Of a DNA stretch of 64,000 bases, positions 1-8,155 are shown piece by piece. The DNA comes from Hondaea fermentalgiana (lineage: Eukaryota; Sar; Bigyra; Thraustochytrida; Thraustochytriidae), in contig NPFB01000016.1 in NCBI GenBank assembly GCA_014084085.1, positions 260,229 through 324,228 of the forward strand, given 5' to 3'. The position numbers and the translations under genes are program-made. The notes under the pieces were generated by a model that made no database searches, was not told where the DNA came from, and saw only the letters and a program-made list of their open reading frames with translations. Positions within the stretch are counted from its first letter, which is position 1, and every line of letters starts with the position of its first letter.

Positions 1-279
1 AAATCGCGCACGTTTGGTGAGACGGTCAATGTCCTCCTGATATCCACGGAGCAGAGGTCCTAGCTTCTTTAGCTTGTCATCCGCGTCGGTGAGCTTGCGG
101 AAGGCCTTGGTGTCCTGCGCGAGACGTTTCCGCGAGAGCACGCTGCGCTCAACGTGCTCCGAGATCTCAATTTCCGACTTGTCCAGCTTCTGCCGCAGGC
201 CCTCGAGGTCGAACTCGCGCCAGAATCGCGCTGCCGCCGCGCCGCGCTCGCGCTGCGTGGCGCCGCCGCTCTCGGCCAT
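1..279 (-). CDS. Protein CASP / CUX1-type golgin, N-terminal part (partial)
   Basis: This is the first 93 codons of a gene on the minus strand that runs off the left edge of the window. The ATG is at 277-279. The protein opens with MAESGG, then ARFWREFDLEGLRQKLD, and continues with EISEHVERSVLSRKRLAQ and PLLRGYQEDIDRLTKRAR. This matches the conserved N-terminus of CASP, the Golgi splice form of CUX1, in order and spacing: a WkxFDLxxLQxxLD opening, SRKRL, and PLLKxYQxEIDxLTKR. Family knowledge: CASP is a coiled-coil, tail-anchored Golgi protein involved in tethering and retrograde traffic. The C-terminal anchor lies outside the window and cannot be checked. The gene diverges from REV3, whose ATG is 238 bp away. 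The identification is firm for the N-terminal domain only. Confidence 0.8.
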   Translation of the reverse strand, partial: MAESGGATQRERGAAAARFWREFDLEGLRQKLDKSEIEISEHVERSVLSRKRLAQDTKAFRKLTDADDKLKKLGPLLRGYQEDIDRLTKRARF

Positions 280-517
280 CTCGTCGCCCCCCACGGAGTC
301 GCGCGTCGCAGCTCAGCCCAGCTCAGAAGCAGGCCCTGCTCGCGCGCTCCGAGTCGGCGCGCAGCTGCTTCTTCTTCTTCTTCTTCTTCGCGTTCTGGCG
401 CACGTTGATTGTTGACGGCTCCCAAGCGAGGAGCGACTAACTACAAGGAGAAGAAGAACAAGAGCAACGAGTTTGAACAGCAAGAAGGAGAAGGGCCGCG
501 CCAGAGCGGCAACCCGC
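280..517. promoter_or_regulatory. Shared intergenic region between divergent CASP and REV3
   Basis: These 238 bp separate the CASP start codon (minus strand) from the first in-frame ATG of REV3 (plus strand), so promoters and 5' UTRs of both genes must lie here or overlap. A run of CTT units sits at about 367-389. The REV3 frame is open from 473 through a non-ATG codon, but no ATG precedes 518. No TATA box stands out. Confidence 0.5.
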
Positions 518-3500
518 ATGCGCGCGGCGGCGAGCGGCAGCGGCCGGGCGGGCCCGCCGCAGGCGTTCGCAGTCCGCCGCGCGCGCCGCGGAAGGCGCCG
601 TCTGCAGCTCGCAAGCCGCGTTGCGAATGGAGGGAAGGATGGCGGGGAGAACCGTGACCACGACCGTGCTGGCGAGAGTCAGCGTGGTCCAGGGCAGCAG
701 CAGCAACAACAACAACAAGAGCAGCGGGAGCCATTACAACAGCAGCAGCAGCAGCAGCAGCAACAACAACAACAACAAGAGCAACAGAAACAGCAACCGC
801 AGCAACGAGAGCAAGAGGATCGCGAGGAGGAAGAATCGAGCCGCGCGAAAATAGGCTTGGGACTCGCCGAAGAACCGGAATCATCTGCCTCAACGTCGTC
901 AGCAGCGCAACAGCATTCATTCGGAGATGGCAATAATGATGCCACAATACTCGAAGAAAAACCCGCTTCAGCAGGATCGAGGTTCAACGAAAGCCTCACA
1001 CTGGTCGAGCAGCCGCCTCCCGATACCGTCCATGTGCAGCCCGCGAGTCTTCGAGCACCGGGCGTAAGTCACCAAGAACAAGGGATGCCCAATGGGCGCG
1101 CAGTATCTGCAGCGTCCCTGGGCAGCAAAAGAGGACTTGCGGATCTCGAAGAAAAGGAAGACGAGGCGTTTCTGGGTGATACGCTTCCTGAAATTCTTCG
1201 TGTGAGCATCTTGTATCTCGACTATTACCACGACGATGAAGAAGAACTCCCCGTTTTGCGAATCTTTGGTCGTAAATCTAGCGGAGACTCGCTGTTAGTA
1301 CACATACACAACTGCATGCCATACATGTTTATCAAGTGCGTTCGTGGCGTAGAAACAAGTGTTTTTGTTGAGCATCTCAAAGAGGTTCTTGCAGATTCAA
1401 AATTTGGCAAACTTATCTTTGCCATAACCGTTTGCAAGGCAATCGACTTTTACGGGTACCACAAGGAGTCTGAACCCGAGACCTTCGTGAAGATTGAAAT
1501 TACGGAACCGATGCAACTCAAACCTCTTGGGATCTTTTTGCAATCGGGGGACCACAAACTTGCGCGGAGCTTTCAGCCGTATGAGACGCACATTCCCTAC
1601 CTCTTGCAATTTCTCTCAGACTATGAACTCGCAGGAATGGGTTTTCTCCGGCTTGCCGATTTTGAGACCGTGAGTCAGCCCAAGCGGCAGACGAGCGGTT
1701 ACCCAATTGGAGAAGTTCGAGCCAATGCCTGGGATATCATTGGGTCCGCAAAGATTGGCGAAGGAGGGACCAAATCGCCGCGCGTGCGCAACGAAGCCAT
1801 GCATGTTCCGTCTCTGCGGGGTTGGCTTGATGAATTGCGCGACTCGCTGGGCATCGATCCCGACGTACACGGGAGCCAGGCAGCTGTAACGAGATCTGCG
1901 TCCCTTGCGGACGACAGAGCAGCTCTTTCGAGTGACTCGCAGCTTCATGACGCTCTCGTGAAGTGGCTTGCAGTCCACGACCCTTCACCACGATCGGCAT
2001 CCCTGCCTTCGCTCTCGAGCGCAGCGAGCCCATTCTCGCCCATTCTTGCAAAGCGACTGGGTGCATCGTCAGGGTCGCAAGAGCGTGTGAACACACAGGA
2101 CGCCATTGAACACTTGCGTCTGTTGAATGATGACCAGCAGCCGTCACCTTTTGCAAGTGCTCGCCTGCGCTCATCCGCAGAAGAAGCCGACGACATCTCT
2201 GACGCGGAGCGCGAGCGAGACTTGGAAGACCACATGCTTGGCATGGCAGAAGGAGCCGAGCTGGCGCGCATGACGCAGCTGGAGCTCGACGACTGGGACC
2301 GAGAAATGAGCTTGCAAGACGTTGCTGAAACCAATGGTGATGAGGCCGTCAGGGACGATAATGTAAATGGTCAGCAGCGGCGGGACGTTGGGGGCACGCG
2401 TCTCGAGACCATCATTGGCATTGACGATGCTGACGAAATCAAGGACATGGGTGAGGACAAGGACAATGACAAGAGCAGCGATGTCGAAGGTGCCAACGCG
2501 GCGCGGCAGACCACGAGCGCGGAAAAACGCACGTCAAGTGTCGTTGCGTCGAAAGACGATCGGAAACGCGCCAAAATAGACTTGCAGCAGGCGACATCGC
2601 AGGCAAGCATCGAAAGCTCGTCGTCCCGCTTTGCAAATGACCACGACAACCCGTGCACCATCTTGCGTCCTCGTGTGCCGCCACCGTCCTGGGATGAACT
2701 TTGTGCGGACGCTGTACTCGAGAATACAGAATTTCATGTGAAGCCATTCTTCTCCTCGTACGAAGATGCAGCATTTGAGCGAAACGAAAAGGCGCGTCGA
2801 ATGATGGTCCCGGCGCGCAAACTCTTGCGTTATGGACCAGACGAGCTGAAAGAAACCATACTTACACCTCGCGCGGATCCGCCTCTTGCCCGAGACGTTG
2901 TGGCCGACCTGGCACAATGCAGAGGCGAAGGCGGGCAAAACGTGGACACGGCGATGCGGGGGGATCGCATCTCTGTTCGCGTCGACAAGGGAACACGTGC
3001 GGTACAAAAGAAGACGGGTTCTTCGAAGATTAGCTTGCAGAGGTGTCGCGTCATGTTCGTGGAAATTATTGCCGCAACGGGCACGGCAGTGGGACCAGCA
3101 AAGGCACGTGAGATGAAGCGCATGTCGAATCCCAAGGAAGATGAAATCCTGTGCATCTATGCTGCCACCTATGATGATGCAGATCTCATTTCAGACAGAC
3201 ACATTTTCCAGGCGATTGGGGCGCGTCTGACGAGCGAGCGCATGGTCCTCATGGAGTTTCTGCGGTACGTTCGCGATCAGGATCCTGACATCCTGGGCGG
3301 CTGGGAAATTCAGCGCCGTAGTCTGGGCTACATTTTGCAGCGCGCCGAGGCGCTCGGCATCGAGGACTACGCTGCGCGCCTGTCGCGCGTACCGGCAGGA
3401 CCGCAGGATTCGCGACACATGAACGACGCGTATGGCGAGACAGAGTACAGCCAGATTTGGCTTGCGGGTCGGCACGTTTTCAACATGTGGCGAGTCATCC

Positions 3501-5545
3501 GCAAGGAAATTGACCTGGCACAGTACACTCTCGAACATGTGGTTCAAGAATTCTTTGGAAGACCCTTGCCTCGGTTCTCAGACCACTACTTGCATGGGCG
3601 CTTTCGCGCGCGTGCAACTCGCGATCTGGCCATGGAGCATCTGAGCAATGTGGTGAACGCGGTGCACGATGTACTCATGCATCTCGATGTGGTTACCAAG
3701 GTTGCAGAGTATGCCAAGTTGCTCGGCATGGATTTCTTCTCGGCCATGACGCGTGGGTCCCAATTTCAAGTCGAGGCTGTGATGGTACGCGTTGCCAAGC
3801 CCCGGAACTTTGTCATGCCGAGCCCAAGTCGCGATCAAGTAGCTTCACAACCTGGACTCGAAATCATTGCGCTCAACTTGGAACCGGTGTCGAACATGTA
3901 TGTGGACCCTGTGGCCGTTCTTGACTTTCGATCATTGTACCCATCGGTAATCATCTCGCATAATCTATGCTTCTCCACTTTCGTGGGCAAGGTGGATAAG
4001 TCAGGCGCCCTGGTGCAAGAGGCAGGCGTCTTTGCGCGTCACACATGTGATCGTGGGGCTTACCCAACCCGCAGCGACATTTTGCGGCTTCTCGGGCGCA
4101 ACGAGATATTTATTGCGGGGAATGGGGCTTGCTTTTTGAAAAAGTCTGTGCGCGAGGGTGTCCTCCCGTGCATGTTACGAGAGATCCTCTTTACGCGATT
4201 TGCCATCAAAGATGGTCTGAAGAAATGCGCTCGTGAGGGTTGGGATAGCTGGCGCCGTGTGCTGGATGCGCGACAGCTGGCCCTGAAAATGCTGGCCAAC
4301 GTCACGTACGGGTACACGGCAGCCTCATATTCGGGGCGCATGCCAATGTCGGCACTAGCAGATGCGATAGTAGTGACGGGCAAACAGGCGCTGGAGACAA
4401 GCATGCGCGAAGTCCAAAGCCCGAGATCGCCGTGGCGGCCCGTATGCCCTTCCAAGCCGCTTGTCGTCTATGGCGATACGGACTCGCTGTTTGTGCAATT
4501 GCCAAACTGCAAGCTATCTTCGGCCTTTCATATTGCGCATTGGATATGCGAACACATGACCATGCAATTTCCGCACCCGATGAAGCTTCAGTTTGAAAAG
4601 GTATACATGCCTTGCATGCTTGTTTCCAAGAAGCGATATTGTGGTCTCAAATATGAGTCAGTACCTCAGCCGGGCGATCCTCCAGCGCGTATCGAGAGCA
4701 AGGGCCTCGAAAATATTCGACGGGACTCGTGCCCGATCATGAAGCGAATTATGAATGACCTGCTCGAGTCTGCTTTTCTTTCGCGTGATCTCTCGCAAAC
4801 GAAGCGAATCTTCCAAGACCATGCGCGGCGCATTCTGGAGAACAAAGTGAGTGTGCGGGACTTTGTCTTTGCCAGTAAGGTGCGGACACCCATCGAAGAG
4901 CAGTACAAGGCTGGAAGCTACCCGCCCTCTGTCACTGTTGCGCTGCGGCGTGCCAAGGCAGATCCGATGGCCTATCCCGTGTACAAGGAGCGCGTCGAGT
5001 ATGTCATTGCGGACGGCTTGCCGAGCGCTCGTCTCGCTGACCTCGTGCAGCCACCACGGCCAGGCATTCGAATCAATGCTTCGTATTACCTGAAGCGAAA
5101 GATCATTGAGCCGTTGCAGCGTCTCTTTCGTCTGGTCAATGTGGATGTGAGTCGCTGGTACACGCAGTTGCGGAAGGCCCAGACGTCGCGGTTGCCTGCA
5201 CGTAGTCTTGGCGATGCCTCGGCACATCGAGATGGCGTGCGCGCTTACTTTGAGTCCCGCACTTGCGTCATTTGCAAACGCTCTTACGCCGCGCAGGCAG
5301 TGCAAGCCCCCGAGCTGGCGCGTCTTATTGAGGCGCTCGACACGAATGAAAAGATATGTCCAGCGTGTCTCTCTGCGCCGCAGACGACCGCCTTGCACCT
5401 TTCTCTCGCTGCAAAGCGTCAAGACCATGCCAAAGTTCTTTGTGGTCGCCAGTGTCAGGCATGCACGGGCTCCATAATCCATACGGATCATTGCGTCAAT
5501 TCGAGCTGTCCGGTGTACTATCTCAAGGCCGCCGCGCAATGGTGA
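518..5545 (+). CDS. REV3: DNA polymerase zeta catalytic subunit REV3
   Basis: A B-family polymerase of 1675 aa in a single exon. It extends mismatched or lesion-containing primer ends in translesion synthesis and works with REV7 and REV1. Visible in order: a Gln-rich N-terminal tail (about residues 60-105); the REV3 N-terminal fold ending in LLVHIHNCMPYMFIKC; a long polar, poorly conserved middle; the remnant exonuclease domain with DPDILGGWEIQ; polymerase motif A DFRSLYPSVI (about 1136); motif B KMLANVTYGYTAASYSGRMP (about 1257); motif C YGDTDSLF with catalytic aspartates near 1320 and 1322. The C-terminus has two Cys clusters, CxxC...CxxC from about residue 1583 and CGRQCQAC...CVNSSC near the end, matching CysA and the 4Fe-4S CysB that binds accessory subunits. 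The start at 518 is the first ATG in frame. It is shorter than vertebrate REV3 and closer to fungal lengths. Confidence 0.95.
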   Translation: MRAAASGSGRAGPPQAFAVRRARRGRRRLQLASRVANGGKDGGENRDHDRAGESQRGPGQQQQQQQQEQREPLQQQQQQQQQQQQQQEQQKQQPQQREQEDREEEESSRAKIGLGLAEEPESSASTSSAAQQHSFGDGNNDATILEEKPASAGSRFNESLTLVEQPPPDTVHVQPASLRAPGVSHQEQGMPNGRAVSAASLGSKRGLADLEEKEDEAFLGDTLPEILRVSILYLDYYHDDEEELPVLRIFGRKSSGDSLLVHIHNCMPYMFIKCVRGVETSVFVEHLKEVLADSKFGKLIFAITVCKAIDFYGYHKESEPETFVKIEITEPMQLKPLGIFLQSGDHKLARSFQPYETHIPYLLQFLSDYELAGMGFLRLADFETVSQPKRQTSGYPIGEVRANAWDIIGSAKIGEGGTKSPRVRNEAMHVPSLRGWLDELRDSLGIDPDVHGSQAAVTRSASLADDRAALSSDSQLHDALVKWLAVHDPSPRSASLPSLSSAASPFSPILAKRLGASSGSQERVNTQDAIEHLRLLNDDQQPSPFASARLRSSAEEADDISDAERERDLEDHMLGMAEGAELARMTQLELDDWDREMSLQDVAETNGDEAVRDDNVNGQQRRDVGGTRLETIIGIDDADEIKDMGEDKDNDKSSDVEGANAARQTTSAEKRTSSVVASKDDRKRAKIDLQQATSQASIESSSSRFANDHDNPCTILRPRVPPPSWDELCADAVLENTEFHVKPFFSSYEDAAFERNEKARRMMVPARKLLRYGPDELKETILTPRADPPLARDVVADLAQCRGEGGQNVDTAMRGDRISVRVDKGTRAVQKKTGSSKISLQRCRVMFVEIIAATGTAVGPAKAREMKRMSNPKEDEILCIYAATYDDADLISDRHIFQAIGARLTSERMVLMEFLRYVRDQDPDILGGWEIQRRSLGYILQRAEALGIEDYAARLSRVPAGPQDSRHMNDAYGETEYSQIWLAGRHVFNMWRVIRKEIDLAQYTLEHVVQEFFGRPLPRFSDHYLHGRFRARATRDLAMEHLSNVVNAVHDVLMHLDVVTKVAEYAKLLGMDFFSAMTRGSQFQVEAVMVRVAKPRNFVMPSPSRDQVASQPGLEIIALNLEPVSNMYVDPVAVLDFRSLYPSVIISHNLCFSTFVGKVDKSGALVQEAGVFARHTCDRGAYPTRSDILRLLGRNEIFIAGNGACFLKKSVREGVLPCMLREILFTRFAIKDGLKKCAREGWDSWRRVLDARQLALKMLANVTYGYTAASYSGRMPMSALADAIVVTGKQALETSMREVQSPRSPWRPVCPSKPLVVYGDTDSLFVQLPNCKLSSAFHIAHWICEHMTMQFPHPMKLQFEKVYMPCMLVSKKRYCGLKYESVPQPGDPPARIESKGLENIRRDSCPIMKRIMNDLLESAFLSRDLSQTKRIFQDHARRILENKVSVRDFVFASKVRTPIEEQYKAGSYPPSVTVALRRAKADPMAYPVYKERVEYVIADGLPSARLADLVQPPRPGIRINASYYLKRKIIEPLQRLFRLVNVDVSRWYTQLRKAQTSRLPARSLGDASAHRDGVRAYFESRTCVICKRSYAAQAVQAPELARLIEALDTNEKICPACLSAPQTTALHLSLAAKRQDHAKVLCGRQCQACTGSIIHTDHCVNSSCPVYYLKAAAQW
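694..812 (+). repeat. CAG/CAA trinucleotide tract (polyglutamine) in REV3
   Basis: Interrupted CAG and CAA runs encode Gln-rich stretches near the N-terminus of REV3. The tract lies outside the conserved polymerase fold. The mix of CAG and CAA codons suggests selection for the amino acid rather than a pure slipping repeat. Confidence 0.85.
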
Positions 5546-6242
5546 TGTAATGCATTTTTTGGGGGTGGGGTGAGGCGAAGCGCGAAAACAAAGAGTGAAG
5601 AAGGGGTGGGGGGGGGGGGGGGGATCATGGTCCGGTGAGAGAGCATGTTCGCAAAAAGAGTAGCCCGTTTTCAGAGAGTCTTTGAGATGGTTGTCAGGAA
5701 ACGAAACGAAGACTAGGCCTATTTATGAAAGGATTTTGTGCCGACGTAGTATCACCACCAGAAAGTGCAGCGTAATCAGACTAAGAACGATATTCAGTCT
5801 CTCACCTCCGGCGCCTTGAGCCTCCTGCCCGACCGGCCTATTCGAAACAAAATGCAGTGCATCTCACGTCCACCTGACCTGCCACGCCTCCTCGTCCTCG
5901 CCGCCGATCGTCGCCTCCTGCGCATCGCCTCGGACGTCGCAGGCGGCGTCGGCGCCCTGTGACGTCGTCCTGCGTGGCTCGCGGCGCGAGGGGGCCGGTC
6001 CGCGGCGCGGAGGAAGCCCGCGGCGTGGATCGGCCAAGTGCGGGTAAACCGGCAGTACAAGTGCGGGTTAACAGCGGATAGCGGGTGGACGGCTGCCAAG
6101 GCGGTCGCGGTGACGACGAGGATGCGCGGGGAGGAGGAGCTGCAGCGCGGGCATATCGCGATCGAGAGCAGCGCGGAGGCAGCGGGCAGCAGCGGGAGCG
6201 GTCGCGCGGGAGGAGCAGGAGAAGAGAGGCAGCGGCGGCAGG
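5546..6242. other. Intergenic REV3 to NDPK-like gene
   Basis: 697 bp between two plus-strand genes. It holds an uninterrupted run of 16 G at about 5608-5623 just after REV3, a TAGGCCTA palindrome at 5714-5721, and a GC-rich stretch from about 5880 that is probably the promoter and 5' leader of the downstream gene. Open frames here on either strand are low-complexity and have no recognisable protein character. Confidence 0.5.
5714..5721. repeat. TAGGCCTA palindrome, copy 1
   Basis: Perfect palindromic octamer 169 bp after the REV3 stop codon. One of six identical copies in the window, all in non-coding DNA. Confidence 0.6.
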
Positions 6243-7532
6243 ATGCTCGCGAGCAGGGCGGCGATGCGCGGCGCGCGCGTGGCGGCGCGGCGCGCGGCCA
6301 GCGCGAAGCGCACGGGCGTTCATGCGATGAGCGGCGCGCGCGGCTTCGCGTCGCAGAGCTCCGGCCTGCCGGGCGGCGTGTCGCCCATGGCCGCCGGAGG
6401 CGCCGCCGCCGGCGTGCTGGCGATGCTGGCGCTCGGCATGAGCGGCAGCTCGAGCAAGAAGGCCGAGGCCAAGGAGGAGGAGAAGCAGCCCGAGGTCGAG
6501 GAGGTCGCCGTGGTCGAGGAGCTCGCGCCCGTCAAGGAGGGCGAGACCGAGACCGACGCCGCGCTCGAGGAGCGCGTGGCCCAGCTGGAGAAGGAGGTCG
6601 CGTACCTGACCGCCTCTGGCAAGAACGAGGCCTTCCTCTTCATCAAGCCCCACGCCGTCACCGACAAGGTCGTGGAGCTGGTCAAGGAGGACCTCGCCAA
6701 GGCCGGCGTTAAGATCAAGACCGAGGGCGAGCTCGGCTACGAGAAGATCGACAAGGAGCGCCTCATCGACACCCACTACGGCGCTATTGCCAGCAAGGCC
6801 GTCATTCTCAAGCCCAGCGAGCTCAACGTCCCGGAGAAGGGCCAGCAGGGCTTCAAGAAGATGTTTGGTGAGGACTGGTCCGAGGCCGTCAAGGCTGGCA
6901 AGGTTTACAACGCCGCGGATGCCTGCGAAAAGCTCGGAATCAGCGGAGATGACCTCGAGAAGAAGTGGGGCGAGCTCAAGCGCGGTGAGAACCTCATCAA
7001 GTTTGGAGGCGGCTTCTACTGCGGCAAGGTCGAGGACATGTACATCATGAACGGCTTCTACCTCTCGATGCGCGGCAAGTACACGAACGCCCCCGCCAAG
7101 ATTCACTACTTTGTTGTCGAGTGGGCCCCGTCTGCTCTTTCCTGGGAGGACTTCCGCGGCAAGGTCCTCGGCGGCACTGACCCTAAGGACGCCGCCGATG
7201 GCAGCCTTCGCCGCACCATCTTTGAGCAGTGGGAGTCGCTCGGCCTCACCGAGGTCCCCAACGTTGGCGACAACGGCGTGCATGCCAGTGCTAGCCCCTT
7301 TGAGGCCTCTGCGGAGCGCATTAACTGGCTCAAGGCCAAGCTCGAGGAAGACCGCTTCGCCAAGGCTGCGCTCGCGCTCGGTCTTTCGGCCGAGACCCTC
7401 GCCGAATGGATGCAGGATGCCCAGGTTTCCTTTGAGGGCAAAAACCAGAGCATCTTCGACCTTCTCGAGGACATGGACACTGCCGACGTGCTTGACAAGC
7501 TCGAGGCCGTCCTTGCCGAGAACAAGAAGTAA
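6243..7532 (+). CDS. Membrane-anchored nucleoside diphosphate kinase-like protein
   Basis: 429 aa. The first ~40 residues are rich in Arg, Ala and Ser with no acidic residue, which looks like a mitochondrial presequence. A hydrophobic Ala/Gly/Leu segment follows (about 50-70), then an acidic Glu/Lys linker. The rest resembles the NDP-kinase fold, which moves the gamma-phosphate from ATP to NDPs through a phospho-histidine: EAFLFIKPHAV (the IKP lysine), a central HYFVVEWAPSALSWEDFRG strand, VLGGTDPKDA, GSLRRTIF, and GDNGVHASASPFEA, which places a histidine where the catalytic NxxHxSxS sits. An insertion of some 90 residues separates the first strand from the central one, so the domain is far longer than a normal ~150-aa NDPK. 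The arginine usually found before the LGxTxP motif is not clearly aligned. Activity is therefore plausible but unproven. The start is the only ATG that keeps the presequence. Confidence 0.7.
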   Translation: MLASRAAMRGARVAARRAASAKRTGVHAMSGARGFASQSSGLPGGVSPMAAGGAAAGVLAMLALGMSGSSSKKAEAKEEEKQPEVEEVAVVEELAPVKEGETETDAALEERVAQLEKEVAYLTASGKNEAFLFIKPHAVTDKVVELVKEDLAKAGVKIKTEGELGYEKIDKERLIDTHYGAIASKAVILKPSELNVPEKGQQGFKKMFGEDWSEAVKAGKVYNAADACEKLGISGDDLEKKWGELKRGENLIKFGGGFYCGKVEDMYIMNGFYLSMRGKYTNAPAKIHYFVVEWAPSALSWEDFRGKVLGGTDPKDAADGSLRRTIFEQWESLGLTEVPNVGDNGVHASASPFEASAERINWLKAKLEEDRFAKAALALGLSAETLAEWMQDAQVSFEGKNQSIFDLLEDMDTADVLDKLEAVLAENKK

Positions 7533-8155
7533 GGCAGCGCAGCCCCTCTCCGATAGCTTCCGAAGAACTTTTACCACTGCATAGAGATCATTTCGTTCCA
7601 GAAATGAGTAAAAGCAAATTTTGCGACTTCGTTTTTTGACTGATTTGAAGATTATCTGCTTTTCATTTGACATTGCTGGAGACTGCCGCCGACTGACTGG
7701 GTGGGCCAAGCAGACTTTGCGCATGCATGCGTTGAACGAGATCTTGACCAAAGACTCTACTCTCGCCCTGTGCGTACATTGCGATCTTGCGTGTAAAGTC
7801 AACTTGCATTTTCATTTGCTTTTGCTCTTGCTTGCTTGCTTGCTTTTGCTCTGGTTTGCTCACCCCGCGATGGCGCCTCTGTGGCGCCTTGGGTTCAAGG
7901 TCTTTCGCTCCCACGGCGGACACATGATGCTCTCTCTCGCGGTCAGGCTATGAACAGGAACAACGGCGATTTCTATGTGAACAAAGAACTTGAAGCAGAC
8001 CCCGAAACAATCCAGGCCACCGGGGAACGAGCAGACACGGGAAACGAAAGATTACGGCGCAGCGCTCCGGGCGGCGCCGCGGTCGACGCCGCGTTGACGC
8101 TCACCGCCAGCTCATCCTGCGGCAGCAGTCCGTACTCGTCGTCAAAATAGAGGAA
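7533..8155. other. Intergenic NDPK-like gene to ABC transporter
   Basis: 623 bp between two plus-strand genes. A short CTTG/CTTT repeat lies at about 7826-7855. No open frame with protein-like composition is seen. The last ~200 bp are GC-richer and probably hold the promoter of the transporter gene. Confidence 0.4.

Noticed and set aside
5838..7802. 654-codon open frame on the minus strand across the NDPK-like gene
   Set aside because: Exact antisense of the sense codons in a GC-biased gene; the translation is Leu/Val/Gly/Ala-rich with no fold-like pattern, whereas the plus strand shows NDPK motifs.
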